The translations under genes were made by a program, and so were the position numbers. Source: Zeugodacus cucurbitae (taxonomy: Eukaryota; Arthropoda; Insecta; Diptera; Tephritidae). Taken from it: a stretch of 64,000 nucleotides of DNA. Every line of letters starts with the position of its first letter. Position 1 is the first letter of the stretch. This document shows, one piece after another, positions 35,340 through 49,832 of the stretch. The stretch spans positions 62,001 to 126,000 of the forward strand of contig NC_071669.1 of assembly GCF_028554725.1 (NCBI RefSeq). Direction: 5' to 3'. The notes beneath the pieces are model-generated. The model did not search any database. It was not told the origin of the DNA and saw nothing but the letters and a program-made list of their open reading frames with translations.

Positions 35340-37581
35340 TATTTTCGCCCCACGCCCACCCACCCTCGAACAACAGCAACACAGCAACACAGCAGCAGCA
35401 GCAGCAGCAGCATAATCCTGTCAAAGAAAAGAAAAAAATATATATGTATGGGCATATGGGGCATATATGCATTACTTTGGTACCAAAAGTGTATATACTG
35501 TACTGATGCCAGTTGAGTATGTTATAAGTAAAATTGTCGATAAGCAAGATGAGAATTCAGCGATTATCTACCTATGATCACCATCAAAAGTCCCGACAGC
35601 ACAGACCATTTAACGGCCAAATTTGAATTATGACACATATGTTGCATATGTTGCACATATGTGAGCATATGATCATCAAGAGTGAGTGAGTTCAGTAAAA
35701 GTGATCGTGTGTGTGGCAGAATAATTTTCACATATAGATGGAGGTACCCGTACATTATTACACATGTGAGAAATATTAGAAATATTATGGTACTCATATG
35801 ATTGTCACGCTCCTGGTGAAGCTAGGTTCGCCACAAATGGCTCTAATGGTAGCCAATGGAACCTACTAGGTGGCCCAAAGCGTTTGAGCCACCAGCCGGG
35901 TGCAGCCGGGACGCACCCGATAGCATGTATAAGTGTACACACACTTTTCTACCCCTATCATATCATATATGTGTTCAAGTGTACACACTATTCTGTTCTG
36001 TTCTACAATACACACATATGATCATGAATTTGTTATAAATTTGTCAACATATGGTAGAATTTGTTATAAATTTCTTTGTTTTTCACATATAGATGGATAC
36101 CCGTACAATAACAGCTGATGTGGCACACATGTGTTTCTACTACGCAGTACATGAGAGTATGTATGTATATGATAGTATTACACACGCATAAATCTCCGAT
36201 TATATATACTATATATATATGCGATGCGATCACCATATATGTATGTACACATGTGTATGTCAGTAAAAACATTATTATATATAGATATTAAAGTTGAATG
36301 GGTTGGGATTCGAACCTCGGACTTTCGAGCTAGTACCATAACCAGATATATGCCCGTATTTTCCAGATATATACAGTGAGCGGTATAAATCGGTCGAGAA
36401 GTGATCGGGTGGATCGGCACGAGCTAAACGGACCACTGACCGACCCCAAAAAACCGGGTCTTCCCCGAGAACCGGCTACCAACTCGTCCAAGTTTTGCCC
36501 CAAAACGCCCCCCGGCCACACCCACCACACCGCCACACCGCCACGAGTGTGCCCCACCAAAAAAAACCCGGGTCCAAAACCGGGTCCGGCTGCAGTACTA
36601 GGCAAAAGCCGCAAAAAATGCCGAAAAAATCGGCGGCAATTGGGTAGGGGTATATATAGATATTAAAGTTGAATGGGTTGGGATTCGAACCTCGGACTTT
36701 CGAGCTAGTACCATAACCAGATATATGCCCGTATTTTCCAGATATATATAGTGAGCGGTATAAATCGGTCGAGAAGTGATCGGGTGGATCGGCACGAGCT
36801 AAACGGACCACTGACCGACCCCAAAAAACCGGGTCTTCCCCGAGAACCGGCTACCAACTCGTCCAAGTTTTGCCCCAAAACGCCCCCCGACCCCACCCAC
36901 CACACCGCCACACCGCCACGAGTGTGCCCCACCAAAAAAAACCCGGGTCCAAAACCGGGTCCGGCTGCAGTACTAGGCAAAAGCCGCAAAAAATGCCGAA
37001 AAAATCGGCGGCAATTGGGTAGGGGTATTTTCGCCCCACGCCCACCCACCCTCGAACAACAGCAACACAGCAACACAGCAGCAGCAGCAGCAGCAGCAGC
37101 ATAATCCTGTCAAAGAAAAGAAAAAAATATATATGTATGGGCATATGGGGCATATATGCATTACTTTGGTACCAAAAGTGTATATACTGTACTGATGCCA
37201 GTTGAGTATGTTATAAGTAAAATTGTCGATAAGCAAGATGAGAATTCAGCGATTATCTACCTATGATCACCATCAAAAGTCCCGACAGCACAGACCATTT
37301 AACGGCCAAATTTGAATTATGACACATATGTTGCATATGTTGCACATATGTGAGCATATGATCATCAAGAGTGAGTGAGTTCAGTAAAAGTGATCGTGTG
37401 TGTGGCAGAATAATTTTCACATATAGATGGAGGTACCCGTACATTATTACACATGTGAGAAATATTAGAAATATTATGGTACTCATATGATTGTCACGCT
37501 CCTGGTGAAGCTAGGTTCGCCACAAATGGCTCTAATGGTAGCCAATGGAACCTACTAGGTGGCCCAAAGCGTTTGAGCCAC
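35340..37581 (-). repeat. R block repeating the 13.4-15.1 kb organisation
   Basis: C-I(154-bp)-M joined through AAATATTAGAAATATT to a Box, P-A-T-G, then the partial T-G duplication with the GATATATATAGTG and GACCCC variants. Unlike the copy at 15.1 kb it lacks the displaced A/P insertion and passes directly into (CTG)8, I (37107-37260) and M. A truncated Box ends at the orientation switch. Confidence 0.87.
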
Positions 37582-37590
37582 AATCAATCT
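37575..37590. other. Orientation switch R to F (junction 4)
   Basis: An R Box is cut at GTTTGAGCCA and followed at once by CAATCAATCTCACATGTG, the F start of M. The two sides share only CA, suggesting end joining or a template switch with minimal homology. Confidence 0.85.
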
Positions 37591-38801
37591 CACATGTGTA
37601 ATAATGTACGGGTACCTCCATCTATATGTGAAAATTATTCTGCCACACACACGATCACTTTTACTGAACTCACTCACTCTTGATGATCATATGCTCACAT
37701 ATGTGCAACATATGCAACATATGTGTCATAATTCAAATTTGGCCGTTAAATGGTCTGTGCTGTGCTGTGCTGTGCTGTCTGGTGATCATAGGTAATCGCT
37801 GAATTCTCATCTTGCTTATCGACAATTTTACTTATAACATACTCAACTGGCATCAGTACAGTATATACACTTTTGGTACCAAAGTAATGCATATATGCCC
37901 CATATGCCCATACATATATATTTTTTTCTTTTCTTTGACAGGATTATGCTGCTGCTGCTGCTGCTGCTGTGTTGCTGTGTTGCTGTTGTTCGAGGGTGGG
38001 TGGGCGTGGGGCGAAAATACCCCTACCCAATTGCCGCCGATTTTTTCGGCATTTTTTGCGGCTTTTGCATAGTACTGCAGCCGGACCCGGTTTTGGACCC
38101 GGGTTTTTTTTGGTGGGGCACACTCGTGGTGGTGTGGCGGTGTGGTGGGTGGGGCCGGGGGGCGTTTTGGGGCAAAACTTGGACGAGTTGGTAGCCGGTT
38201 CTCGGGGAAGACCCGGTTTTTTGGGGTCGGTCAGTGGTCCGTTTAGCTCGTGCCGATCCACCCGATCACTTCTCGTCCGATTTATACCGCTCACTGTATA
38301 TATCTGGAAAATACGGGCATATATCTGGTTAGCTCGAAAGTCCGAGGTTCGAATCCCAACCCATTCAACTTTAATATCTATATATAATAATGTTTTTACT
38401 GAGGCATACATACATACATACATACATACACATGTGTACATACATATATGGTGATCGCATCGCATATATATATAGTATATATAATCGGAGATTTATGCGT
38501 GTGTAATACTATCATATACATACATACTCTCATGTACTGCGTAGTAGAAAATGCGTGTGTAATACTATCATATACATACATACTCTCATGTACTGCGTAG
38601 TAGAAACACATGTGTGCCACATCAGCTGTTATCGTAGTAGTAGTATAACAAATTCTACCATATGTTGACAAATTTATAACAAATTCATAATCATATGTGT
38701 GTATTGTAGAACAGAACAGAATAGTGTGTACACTTGAACACATATATGATATGATAGGGGTAGAAAAGTGTGTGTACACTTATACATGCTATCGGGTGCG
38801 T
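37582..38801 (+). repeat. F unit M-I-C-G-T-A-P, mirror of the 56-bp duplication type
   Basis: Carries (CTG)7, intact quadruplex motif 2, the deleted T form, the CATA run after GAGG, the 56-bp duplication (about 38515-38625) and the (TAC)n replacement near 38635. This matches R copies at 16.3-17.1, 29.6-30.4 and 34.6-35.3 kb in reverse complement. TTTTGCATAGTAC replaces TTTTGCCTAGTAC in this and the next unit only (38066 and 39466). Confidence 0.87.
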
Positions 38802-40159
38802 CCCGGCTGCACCCGGCTGGTGGCTCAAACGCTTTGGGCCACCTAGTAGGTTCCATTGGCTACCATTAGAGCCATTTGTGGCGAACCTAGCTTCACCAGG
38901 AGCGTGACAATCATATGAGTACCATAAAAACCAAATTTTTCACTTTGACACGCTCCTGAGGAGCGGGTGCGTCCGGGTGGTGGCTCAAACGCTTTGGGCC
39001 ACCTCCATCTATATGTGAAAATTATTCTGCCACTATTCAGTTGAACTTACTCACTGCACGATCACTTTTACTGAACTCACTCACTCTTGATGATCATATG
39101 CTCACATATGTGCAACATATGCAACATATGTGTCATAATTCAAATTTGGCCGTTAAATGGTCTGTGTCGGGACTTTTGATGGTGATCATAGGTAATCGCT
39201 GAATTCTCATCTTGCTTATCGACAATTTTACTTATAACATACTCAACTGGCATCAGTACAGTATATACACTTTTGGTACCAAAGTAATGCATATATGCCC
39301 CATATGCCCATACATATATATTTTTTTCTTTTCTTTGACAGGATTATGCTGCTGCTGCTGCTGCTGCTGTGTTGCTGTGTTGCTGTTGTTCGAGGGTGGG
39401 TGGGCGTGGGGCGAAAATACCCCTACCCAATTGCCGCCGATTTTTTCGGCATTTTTTGCGGCTTTTGCATAGTACTGCAGCCGGACCCGGTTTTGGACCC
39501 GGGTTTTTTTTGGTGGGGCACACTCGTGGCGGTGTGGCGGTGTGGTGGGTGTGGCCGGGGGGCGTTTTGGGGCAAAACTTGGACGAGTTGGTAGCCGGTT
39601 CTCGGGGAAGACCCGGTTTTTTGGGGTCGGTCAGTGGTCCGTTTAGCTCGTGCCGATCCACCCGATCACTTCTCGACCGATTTATACCGCTCACTGTATA
39701 TATCTGGAAAATACGGGCATATATCTGGTTATGGTACTAGCTCGAAAGTCCGAGGTTCGAATCCCAACCCATTCAACTTTAATATCTATATATAATAATG
39801 TTTTTACTGACATACACATGTGTACATACATATATGGTGATCGCATCGCATATATATATAGTATATATAATCGGAGATTTATGCGTGTGTAATACTATCA
39901 TATACATACATACTCTCATGTACTGCGTAGTAGAAACACATGTGTGCCACATCAGCTGTTATTGTACGGGTATCCATCTATATGTGAAAAACAAAGAAAT
40001 TTATAACAAATTCTACCATATGTTGACAAATTTATAACAAATTCATGATCATATGTGTGTATTGTAGAACAGAACAGAATAGTGTGTACACTTGAACACA
40101 TATATGATATGATAGGGGTAGAAAAGTGTGTGTACACTTATACATGCTATCGGGTGCGT
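38802..40159 (+). repeat. F unit of 1358 bp with a hybrid M module
   Basis: One Box and a partial Box are fused at GGGCCACCT to CCATCTATATGTG of M. The M copy carries an extra CACTATTCAGTTGAACTTAC near 39031-39050 not seen elsewhere, and the CGGGACTTTTGATG form with a GTAATC donor, i.e. a recombinant of the two M/I forms. I is 39192-39341. From here to the end quadruplex motif 2 is the broken form. Confidence 0.85.
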
Positions 40160-43100
40160 CCCGGCTGCACCCGGCTGGTGGCTCAAACGCTTTGGGCCAC
40201 CTAGTAGGTTCCATTGGCTACCATTAGAGCCAATGAGAAATGAGAGGGTGGGTGGGCGTGGGGCGAAAATACCCCTACCCAATTGCCGCCGATTTTTTCG
40301 GCATTTTTTGCGGCTTTTGCCTAGTACTGCAGCCGGACCCGGTTTTGGACCCGGGTTTTTTTTGGTGGGGCACACTCGTGGCGGTGTGGCGGTGTGGTGG
40401 GTGTGGCCGGGGGGCGTTTTGGGGCAAAACTTGGACGAGTTGGTAGCCGGTTCTCGGGGAAGACCCGGTTTTTTGGGGTCGGTCAGTGGTCCGTTTAGCT
40501 CGTGCCGATCCACCCGATCACTTCTCGACCGATTTATACCGCTCACTGTATATATCTGGAAAATACGGGCATATATCTGGTTATGGTACTAGCTCGAAAG
40601 TCCGAGGTTCGAATCCCAACCCATTCAACTTTAATATCTATATATAATAATGTTTTTACTGACATACACATGTGTACATACATATATGGTGATCGCATCG
40701 CATATATATATAGTATATATAATCGGAGATTTATGCGTGTGTAATACTATCATATACATACATACTCTCATGTACTGCGTAGTAGAAACACATGTGTGCC
40801 ACATCAGCTGTTATTGTACGGGTATCCATCTATATGTGAAAAACAAAGAAATTTATAACAAATTCTACCATATGTTGACAAATTTATAACAAATTCATGA
40901 TCATATGTGTGTATTGTAGAACAGAACAGAATAGTGTGTACACTTGAACACATATATGATATGATAGGGGTAGAAAAGTGTGTGTACACTTATACATGCT
41001 ATCGGGTGCGTCCCGGCTGCACCCGGCTGGTGGCTCAAACGCTTTGGGCCACCTAGTAGGTTCCATTGGCTACCATTAGAGCCATTTGTGGCGAACCTAG
41101 CTTCACCAGGAGCGTGACAATCAATCTCACATGTGTAATAATGTACGGGTACCTCCATCTATATGTGAAAATTATTCTGCCACACACACGATCACTTTTA
41201 CTGAACTCACTCACTCTTGATGATCATATGCTCACATATGTGCAACATATGCAACATATGTGTCATAATTCAAATTTGGCCGTTAAATGGTCTGTGCTGT
41301 GCTGTGCTGTGCTGTCTGGTGATCATAGGTAATCGCTGAATTCTCATCTTGCTTATCGACAATTTTACTTATAACATACTCAACTGGCATCAGTACAGTA
41401 TATACACTTTTGGTACCAAAGTAATGCATATATGCCCCATATGCCCATACATATATATTTTTTTCTTTTCTTTGACAGGATTATGCTGCTGCTGCTGCTG
41501 CTGCTGTGTTGCTGTGTTGCTGTTGTTCGAGGGTGGGTGGGCGTGGGGCGAAAATACCCCTACCCAATTGCCGCCGATTTTTTCGGCATTTTTTGCGGCT
41601 TTTGCCTAGTACTGCAGCCGGACCCGGTTTTGGACCCGGGTTTTTTTTGGTGGGGCACACTCGTGGCGGTGTGGCGGTGTGGTGGGTGTGGCCGGGGGGC
41701 GTTTTGGGGCAAAACTTGGACGAGTTGGTAGCCGGTTCTCGGGGAAGACCCGGTTTTTTGGGGTCGGTCAGTGGTCCGTTTAGCTCGTGCCGATCCACCC
41801 GATCACTTCTCGACCGATTTATACCGCTCACTGTATATATCTGGAAAATACGGGCATATATCTGGTTATGGTACTAGCTCGAAAGTCCGAGGTTCGAATC
41901 CCAACCCATTCAACTTTAATATCTATATATAATAATGTTTTTACTGACATACACATGTGTACATACATATATGGTGATCGCATCGCATATATATATAGTA
42001 TATATAATCGGAGATTTATGCGTGTGTAATACTATCATATACATACATACTCTCATGTACTGCGTAGTAGAAACACATGTGTGCCACATCAGCTGTTATT
42101 GTACGGGTATCCATCTATATGTGAAAAACAAAGAAATTTATAACAAATTCTACCATATGTTGACAAATTTATAACAAATTCATGATCATATGTGTGTATT
42201 GTAGAACAGAACAGAATAGTGTGTACACTTGAACACATATATGATATGATAGGGGTAGAAAAGTGTGTGTACACTTATACATGCTATCGGGTGCGTCCCG
42301 GCTGCACCCGGCTGGTGGCTCAAACGCTTTGGGCCACCTAGTAGGTTCCATTGGCTACCATTAGAGCCAATGAGAAATGAGAGGGTGGGTGGGCGTGGGG
42401 CGAAAATACCCCTACCCAATTGCCGCCGATTTTTTCGGCATTTTTTGCGGCTTTTGCCTAGTACTGCAGCCGGACCCGGTTTTGGACCCGGGTTTTTTTT
42501 GGTGGGGCACACTCGTGGCGGTGTGGCGGTGTGGTGGGTGTGGCCGGGGGGCGTTTTGGGGCAAAACTTGGACGAGTTGGTAGCCGGTTCTCGGGGAAGA
42601 CCCGGTTTTTTGGGGTCGGTCAGTGGTCCGTTTAGCTCGTGCCGATCCACCCGATCACTTCTCGACCGATTTATACCGCTCACTGTATATATCTGGAAAA
42701 TACGGGCATATATCTGGTTATGGTACTAGCTCGAAAGTCCGAGGTTCGAATCCCAACCCATTCAACTTTAATATCTATATATAATAATGTTTTTACTGAC
42801 ATACACATGTGTACATACATATATGGTGATCGCATCGCATATATATATAGTATATATAATCGGAGATTTATGCGTGTGTAATACTATCATATACATACAT
42901 ACTCTCATGTACTGCGTAGTAGAAACACATGTGTGCCACATCAGCTGTTATTGTACGGGTATCCATCTATATGTGAAAAACAAAGAAATTTATAACAAAT
43001 TCTACCATATGTTGACAAATTTATAACAAATTCATGATCATATGTGTGTATTGTAGAACAGAACAGAATAGTGTGTACACTTGAACACATATATGATATG

Positions 43101-46100
43101 ATAGGGGTAGAAAAGTGTGTGTACACTTATACATGCTATCGGGTGCGTCCCGGCTGCACCCGGCTGGTGGCTCAAACGCTTTGGGCCACCTAGTAGGTTC
43201 CATTGGCTACCATTAGAGCCATTTGTGGCGAACCTAGCTTCACCAGGAGCGTGACAATCAATCTCACATGTGTAATAATGTACGGGTACCTCCATCTATA
43301 TGTGAAAATTATTCTGCCACACACACGATCACTTTTACTGAACTCACTCACTCTTGATGATCATATGCTCACATATGTGCAACATATGCAACATATGTGT
43401 CATAATTCAAATTTGGCCGTTAAATGGTCTGTGCTGTGCTGTGCTGTGCTGTCTGGTGATCATAGGTAATCGCTGAATTCTCATCTTGCTTATCGACAAT
43501 TTTACTTATAACATACTCAACTGGCATCAGTACAGTATATACACTTTTGGTACCAAAGTAATGCATATATGCCCCATATGCCCATACATATATATTTTTT
43601 TCTTTTCTTTGACAGGATTATGCTGCTGCTGCTGCTGCTGCTGTGTTGCTGTGTTGCTGTTGTTCGAGGGTGGGTGGGCGTGGGGCGAAAATACCCCTAC
43701 CCAATTGCCGCCGATTTTTTCGGCATTTTTTGCGGCTTTTGCCTAGTACTGCAGCCGGACCCGGTTTTGGACCCGGGTTTTTTTTGGTGGGGCACACTCG
43801 TGGCGGTGTGGCGGTGTGGTGGGTGTGGCCGGGGGGCGTTTTGGGGCAAAACTTGGACGAGTTGGTAGCCGGTTCTCGGGGAAGACCCGGTTTTTTGGGG
43901 TCGGTCAGTGGTCCGTTTAGCTCGTGCCGATCCACCCGATCACTTCTCGACCGATTTATACCGCTCACTGTATATATCTGGAAAATACGGGCATATATCT
44001 GGTTATGGTACTAGCTCGAAAGTCCGAGGTTCGAATCCCAACCCATTCAACTTTAATATCTATATATAATAATGTTTTTACTGACATACACATGTGTACA
44101 TACATATATGGTGATCGCATCGCATATATATATAGTATATATAATCGGAGATTTATGCGTGTGTAATACTATCATATACATACATACTCTCATGTACTGC
44201 GTAGTAGAAACACATGTGTGCCACATCAGCTGTTATTGTACGGGTATCCATCTATATGTGAAAAACAAAGAAATTTATAACAAATTCTACCATATGTTGA
44301 CAAATTTATAACAAATTCATGATCATATGTGTGTATTGTAGAACAGAACAGAATAGTGTGTACACTTGAACACATATATGATATGATAGGGGTAGAAAAG
44401 TGTGTGTACACTTATACATGCTATCGGGTGCGTCCCGGCTGCACCCGGCTGGTGGCTCAAACGCTTTGGGCCACCTAGTAGGTTCCATTGGCTACCATTA
44501 GAGCCATTTGTGGCGAACCTAGCTTCACCAGGAGCGTGACAATCAATCTCACATGTGTAATAATGTACGGGTACCTCCATCTATATGTGAAAATTATTCT
44601 GCCACACACACGATCACTTTTACTGAACTCACTCACTCTTGATGATCATATGCTCACATATGTGCAACATATGCAACATATGTGTCATAATTCAAATTTG
44701 GCCGTTAAATGGTCTGTGCTGTGCTGTGCTGTGCTGTCTGGTGATCATAGGTAATCGCTGAATTCTCATCTTGCTTATCGACAATTTTACTTATAACATA
44801 CTCAACTGGCATCAGTACAGTATATACACTTTTGGTACCAAAGTAATGCATATATGCCCCATATGCCCATACATATATATTTTTTTCTTTTCTTTGACAG
44901 GATTATGCTGCTGCTGCTGCTGCTGCTGTGTTGCTGTGTTGCTGTTGTTCGAGGGTGGGTGGGCGTGGGGCGAAAATACCCCTACCCAATTGCCGCCGAT
45001 TTTTTCGGCATTTTTTGCGGCTTTTGCCTAGTACTGCAGCCGGACCCGGTTTTGGACCCGGGTTTTTTTTGGTGGGGCACACTCGTGGCGGTGTGGCGGT
45101 GTGGTGGGTGTGGCCGGGGGGCGTTTTGGGGCAAAACTTGGACGAGTTGGTAGCCGGTTCTCGGGGAAGACCCGGTTTTTTGGGGTCGGTCAGTGGTCCG
45201 TTTAGCTCGTGCCGATCCACCCGATCACTTCTCGACCGATTTATACCGCTCACTGTATATATCTGGAAAATACGGGCATATATCTGGTTATGGTACTAGC
45301 TCGAAAGTCCGAGGTTCGAATCCCAACCCATTCAACTTTAATATCTATATATAATAATGTTTTTACTGACATACACATGTGTACATACATATATGGTGAT
45401 CGCATCGCATATATATATAGTATATATAATCGGAGATTTATGCGTGTGTAATACTATCATATACATACATACTCTCATGTACTGCGTAGTAGAAACACAT
45501 GTGTGCCACATCAGCTGTTATTGTACGGGTATCCATCTATATGTGAAAAACAAAGAAATTTATAACAAATTCTACCATATGTTGACAAATTTATAACAAA
45601 TTCATGATCATATGTGTGTATTGTAGAACAGAACAGAATAGTGTGTACACTTGAACACATATATGATATGATAGGGGTAGAAAAGTGTGTGTACACTTAT
45701 ACATGCTATCGGGTGCGTCCCGGCTGCACCCGGCTGGTGGCTCAAACGCTTTGGGCCACCTAGTAGGTTCCATTGGCTACCATTAGAGCCAATGAGAAAT
45801 GAGAGGGTGGGTGGGCGTGGGGCGAAAATACCCCTACCCAATTGCCGCCGATTTTTTCGGCATTTTTTGCGGCTTTTGCCTAGTACTGCAGCCGGACCCG
45901 GTTTTGGACCCGGGTTTTTTTTGGTGGGGCACACTCGTGGCGGTGTGGCGGTGTGGTGGGTGTGGCCGGGGGGCGTTTTGGGGCAAAACTTGGACGAGTT
46001 GGTAGCCGGTTCTCGGGGAAGACCCGGTTTTTTGGGGTCGGTCAGTGGTCCGTTTAGCTCGTGCCGATCCACCCGATCACTTCTCGACCGATTTATACCG

Positions 46101-49100
46101 CTCACTGTATATATCTGGAAAATACGGGCATATATCTGGTTATGGTACTAGCTCGAAAGTCCGAGGTTCGAATCCCAACCCATTCAACTTTAATATCTAT
46201 ATATAATAATGTTTTTACTGACATACACATGTGTACATACATATATGGTGATCGCATCGCATATATATATAGTATATATAATCGGAGATTTATGCGTGTG
46301 TAATACTATCATATACATACATACTCTCATGTACTGCGTAGTAGAAACACATGTGTGCCACATCAGCTGTTATTGTACGGGTATCCATCTATATGTGAAA
46401 AACAAAGAAATTTATAACAAATTCTACCATATGTTGACAAATTTATAACAAATTCATGATCATATGTGTGTATTGTAGAACAGAACAGAATAGTGTGTAC
46501 ACTTGAACACATATATGATATGATAGGGGTAGAAAAGTGTGTGTACACTTATACATGCTATCGGGTGCGTCCCGGCTGCACCCGGCTGGTGGCTCAAACG
46601 CTTTGGGCCACCTAGTAGGTTCCATTGGCTACCATTAGAGCCATTTGTGGCGAACCTAGCTTCACCAGGAGCGTGACAATCAATCTCACATGTGTAATAA
46701 TGTACGGGTACCTCCATCTATATGTGAAAATTATTCTGCCACACACACGATCACTTTTACTGAACTCACTCACTCTTGATGATCATATGCTCACATATGT
46801 GCAACATATGCAACATATGTGTCATAATTCAAATTTGGCCGTTAAATGGTCTGTGCTGTGCTGTGCTGTGCTGTCTGGTGATCATAGGTAATCGCTGAAT
46901 TCTCATCTTGCTTATCGACAATTTTACTTATAACATACTCAACTGGCATCAGTACAGTATATACACTTTTGGTACCAAAGTAATGCATATATGCCCCATA
47001 TGCCCATACATATATATTTTTTTCTTTTCTTTGACAGGATTATGCTGCTGCTGCTGCTGCTGCTGTGTTGCTGTGTTGCTGTTGTTCGAGGGTGGGTGGG
47101 CGTGGGGCGAAAATACCCCTACCCAATTGCCGCCGATTTTTTCGGCATTTTTTGCGGCTTTTGCCTAGTACTGCAGCCGGACCCGGTTTTGGACCCGGGT
47201 TTTTTTTGGTGGGGCACACTCGTGGCGGTGTGGCGGTGTGGTGGGTGTGGCCGGGGGGCGTTTTGGGGCAAAACTTGGACGAGTTGGTAGCCGGTTCTCG
47301 GGGAAGACCCGGTTTTTTGGGGTCGGTCAGTGGTCCGTTTAGCTCGTGCCGATCCACCCGATCACTTCTCGACCGATTTATACCGCTCACTGTATATATC
47401 TGGAAAATACGGGCATATATCTGGTTATGGTACTAGCTCGAAAGTCCGAGGTTCGAATCCCAACCCATTCAACTTTAATATCTATATATAATAATGTTTT
47501 TACTGACATACACATGTGTACATACATATATGGTGATCGCATCGCATATATATATAGTATATATAATCGGAGATTTATGCGTGTGTAATACTATCATATA
47601 CATACATACTCTCATGTACTGCGTAGTAGAAACACATGTGTGCCACATCAGCTGTTATTGTACGGGTATCCATCTATATGTGAAAAACAAAGAAATTTAT
47701 AACAAATTCTACCATATGTTGACAAATTTATAACAAATTCATGATCATATGTGTGTATTGTAGAACAGAACAGAATAGTGTGTACACTTGAACACATATA
47801 TGATATGATAGGGGTAGAAAAGTGTGTGTACACTTATACATGCTATCGGGTGCGTCCCGGCTGCACCCGGCTGGTGGCTCAAACGCTTTGGGCCACCTAG
47901 TAGGTTCCATTGGCTACCATTAGAGCCATTTGTGGCGAACCTAGCTTCACCAGGAGCGTGACAATCAATCTCACATGTGTAATAATGTACGGGTACCTCC
48001 ATCTATATGTGAAAATTATTCTGCCACACACACGATCACTTTTACTGAACTCACTCACTCTTGATGATCATATGCTCACATATGTGCAACATATGCAACA
48101 TATGTGTCATAATTCAAATTTGGCCGTTAAATGGTCTGTGCTGTGCTGTGCTGTGCTGTCTGGTGATCATAGGTAATCGCTGAATTCTCATCTTGCTTAT
48201 CGACAATTTTACTTATAACATACTCAACTGGCATCAGTACAGTATATACACTTTTGGTACCAAAGTAATGCATATATGCCCCATATGCCCATACATATAT
48301 ATTTTTTTCTTTTCTTTGACAGGATTATGCTGCTGCTGCTGCTGCTGCTGTGTTGCTGTGTTGCTGTTGTTCGAGGGTGGGTGGGCGTGGGGCGAAAATA
48401 CCCCTACCCAATTGCCGCCGATTTTTTCGGCATTTTTTGCGGCTTTTGCCTAGTACTGCAGCCGGACCCGGTTTTGGACCCGGGTTTTTTTTGGTGGGGC
48501 ACACTCGTGGCGGTGTGGCGGTGTGGTGGGTGTGGCCGGGGGGCGTTTTGGGGCAAAACTTGGACGAGTTGGTAGCCGGTTCTCGGGGAAGACCCGGTTT
48601 TTTGGGGTCGGTCAGTGGTCCGTTTAGCTCGTGCCGATCCACCCGATCACTTCTCGACCGATTTATACCGCTCACTGTATATATCTGGAAAATACGGGCA
48701 TATATCTGGTTATGGTACTAGCTCGAAAGTCCGAGGTTCGAATCCCAACCCATTCAACTTTAATATCTATATATAATAATGTTTTTACTGACATACACAT
48801 GTGTACATACATATATGGTGATCGCATCGCATATATATATAGTATATATAATCGGAGATTTATGCGTGTGTAATACTATCATATACATACATACTCTCAT
48901 GTACTGCGTAGTAGAAACACATGTGTGCCACATCAGCTGTTATTGTACGGGTATCCATCTATATGTGAAAAACAAAGAAATTTATAACAAATTCTACCAT
49001 ATGTTGACAAATTTATAACAAATTCATGATCATATGTGTGTATTGTAGAACAGAACAGAATAGTGTGTACACTTGAACACATATATGATATGATAGGGGT

Positions 49101-49236
49101 AGAAAAGTGTGTGTACACTTATACATGCTATCGGGTGCGTCCCGGCTGCACCCGGCTGGTGGCTCAAACGCTTTGGGCCACCTAGTAGGTTCCATTGGCT
49201 ACCATTAGAGCCAATGAGAAATGAGAGGGTGGGTGG

Positions 49237-49832
49237 GCGTGGGGCGAAAATACCCCTACCCAATTGCCGCCGATTTTTTCGGCATTTTTTGCGGCTTTTG
49301 CCTAGTACTGCAGCCGGACCCGGTTTTGGACCCGGGTTTTTTTTGGTGGGGCACACTCGTGGCGGTGTGGCGGTGTGGTGGGTGTGGCCGGGGGGCGTTT
49401 TGGGGCAAAACTTGGACGAGTTGGTAGCCGGTTCTCGGGGAAGACCCGGTTTTTTGGGGTCGGTCAGTGGTCCGTTTAGCTCGTGCCGATCCACCCGATC
49501 ACTTCTCGACCGATTTATACCGCTCACTGTATATGCGTGGGGCGAAAATACCCCTACCCAATTGCCGCCGATTTTTTCGGCATTTTTTGCGGCTTTTGCC
49601 TAGTACTGCAGCCGGACCCGGTTTTGGACCCGGGTTTTTTTTGGTGGGGCACACTCGTGGCGGTGTGGCGGTGTGGTGGGTGTGGCCGGGGGGCGTTTTG
49701 GGGCAAAACTTGGACGAGTTGGTAGCCGGTTCTCGGGGAAGACCCGGTTTTTTGGGGTCGGTCAGTGGTCCGTTTAGCTCGTGCCGATCCACCCGATCAC
49801 TTCTCGACCGATTTATACCGCTCACTGTATAT
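49237..49832 (+). repeat. 298-bp tandem duplication of the G module (X unit)
   Basis: Copies at 49237-49534 and 49535-49832, both starting GCGTGGGGCG; the seam is CTGTATATGCGTGGGG. The second copy lacks quadruplex motif 1 because the duplication starts 3' of its first three G-tracts. An identical duplication is at 53809-54106 and 54107-54404, 4572 bp away. Confidence 0.92.
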
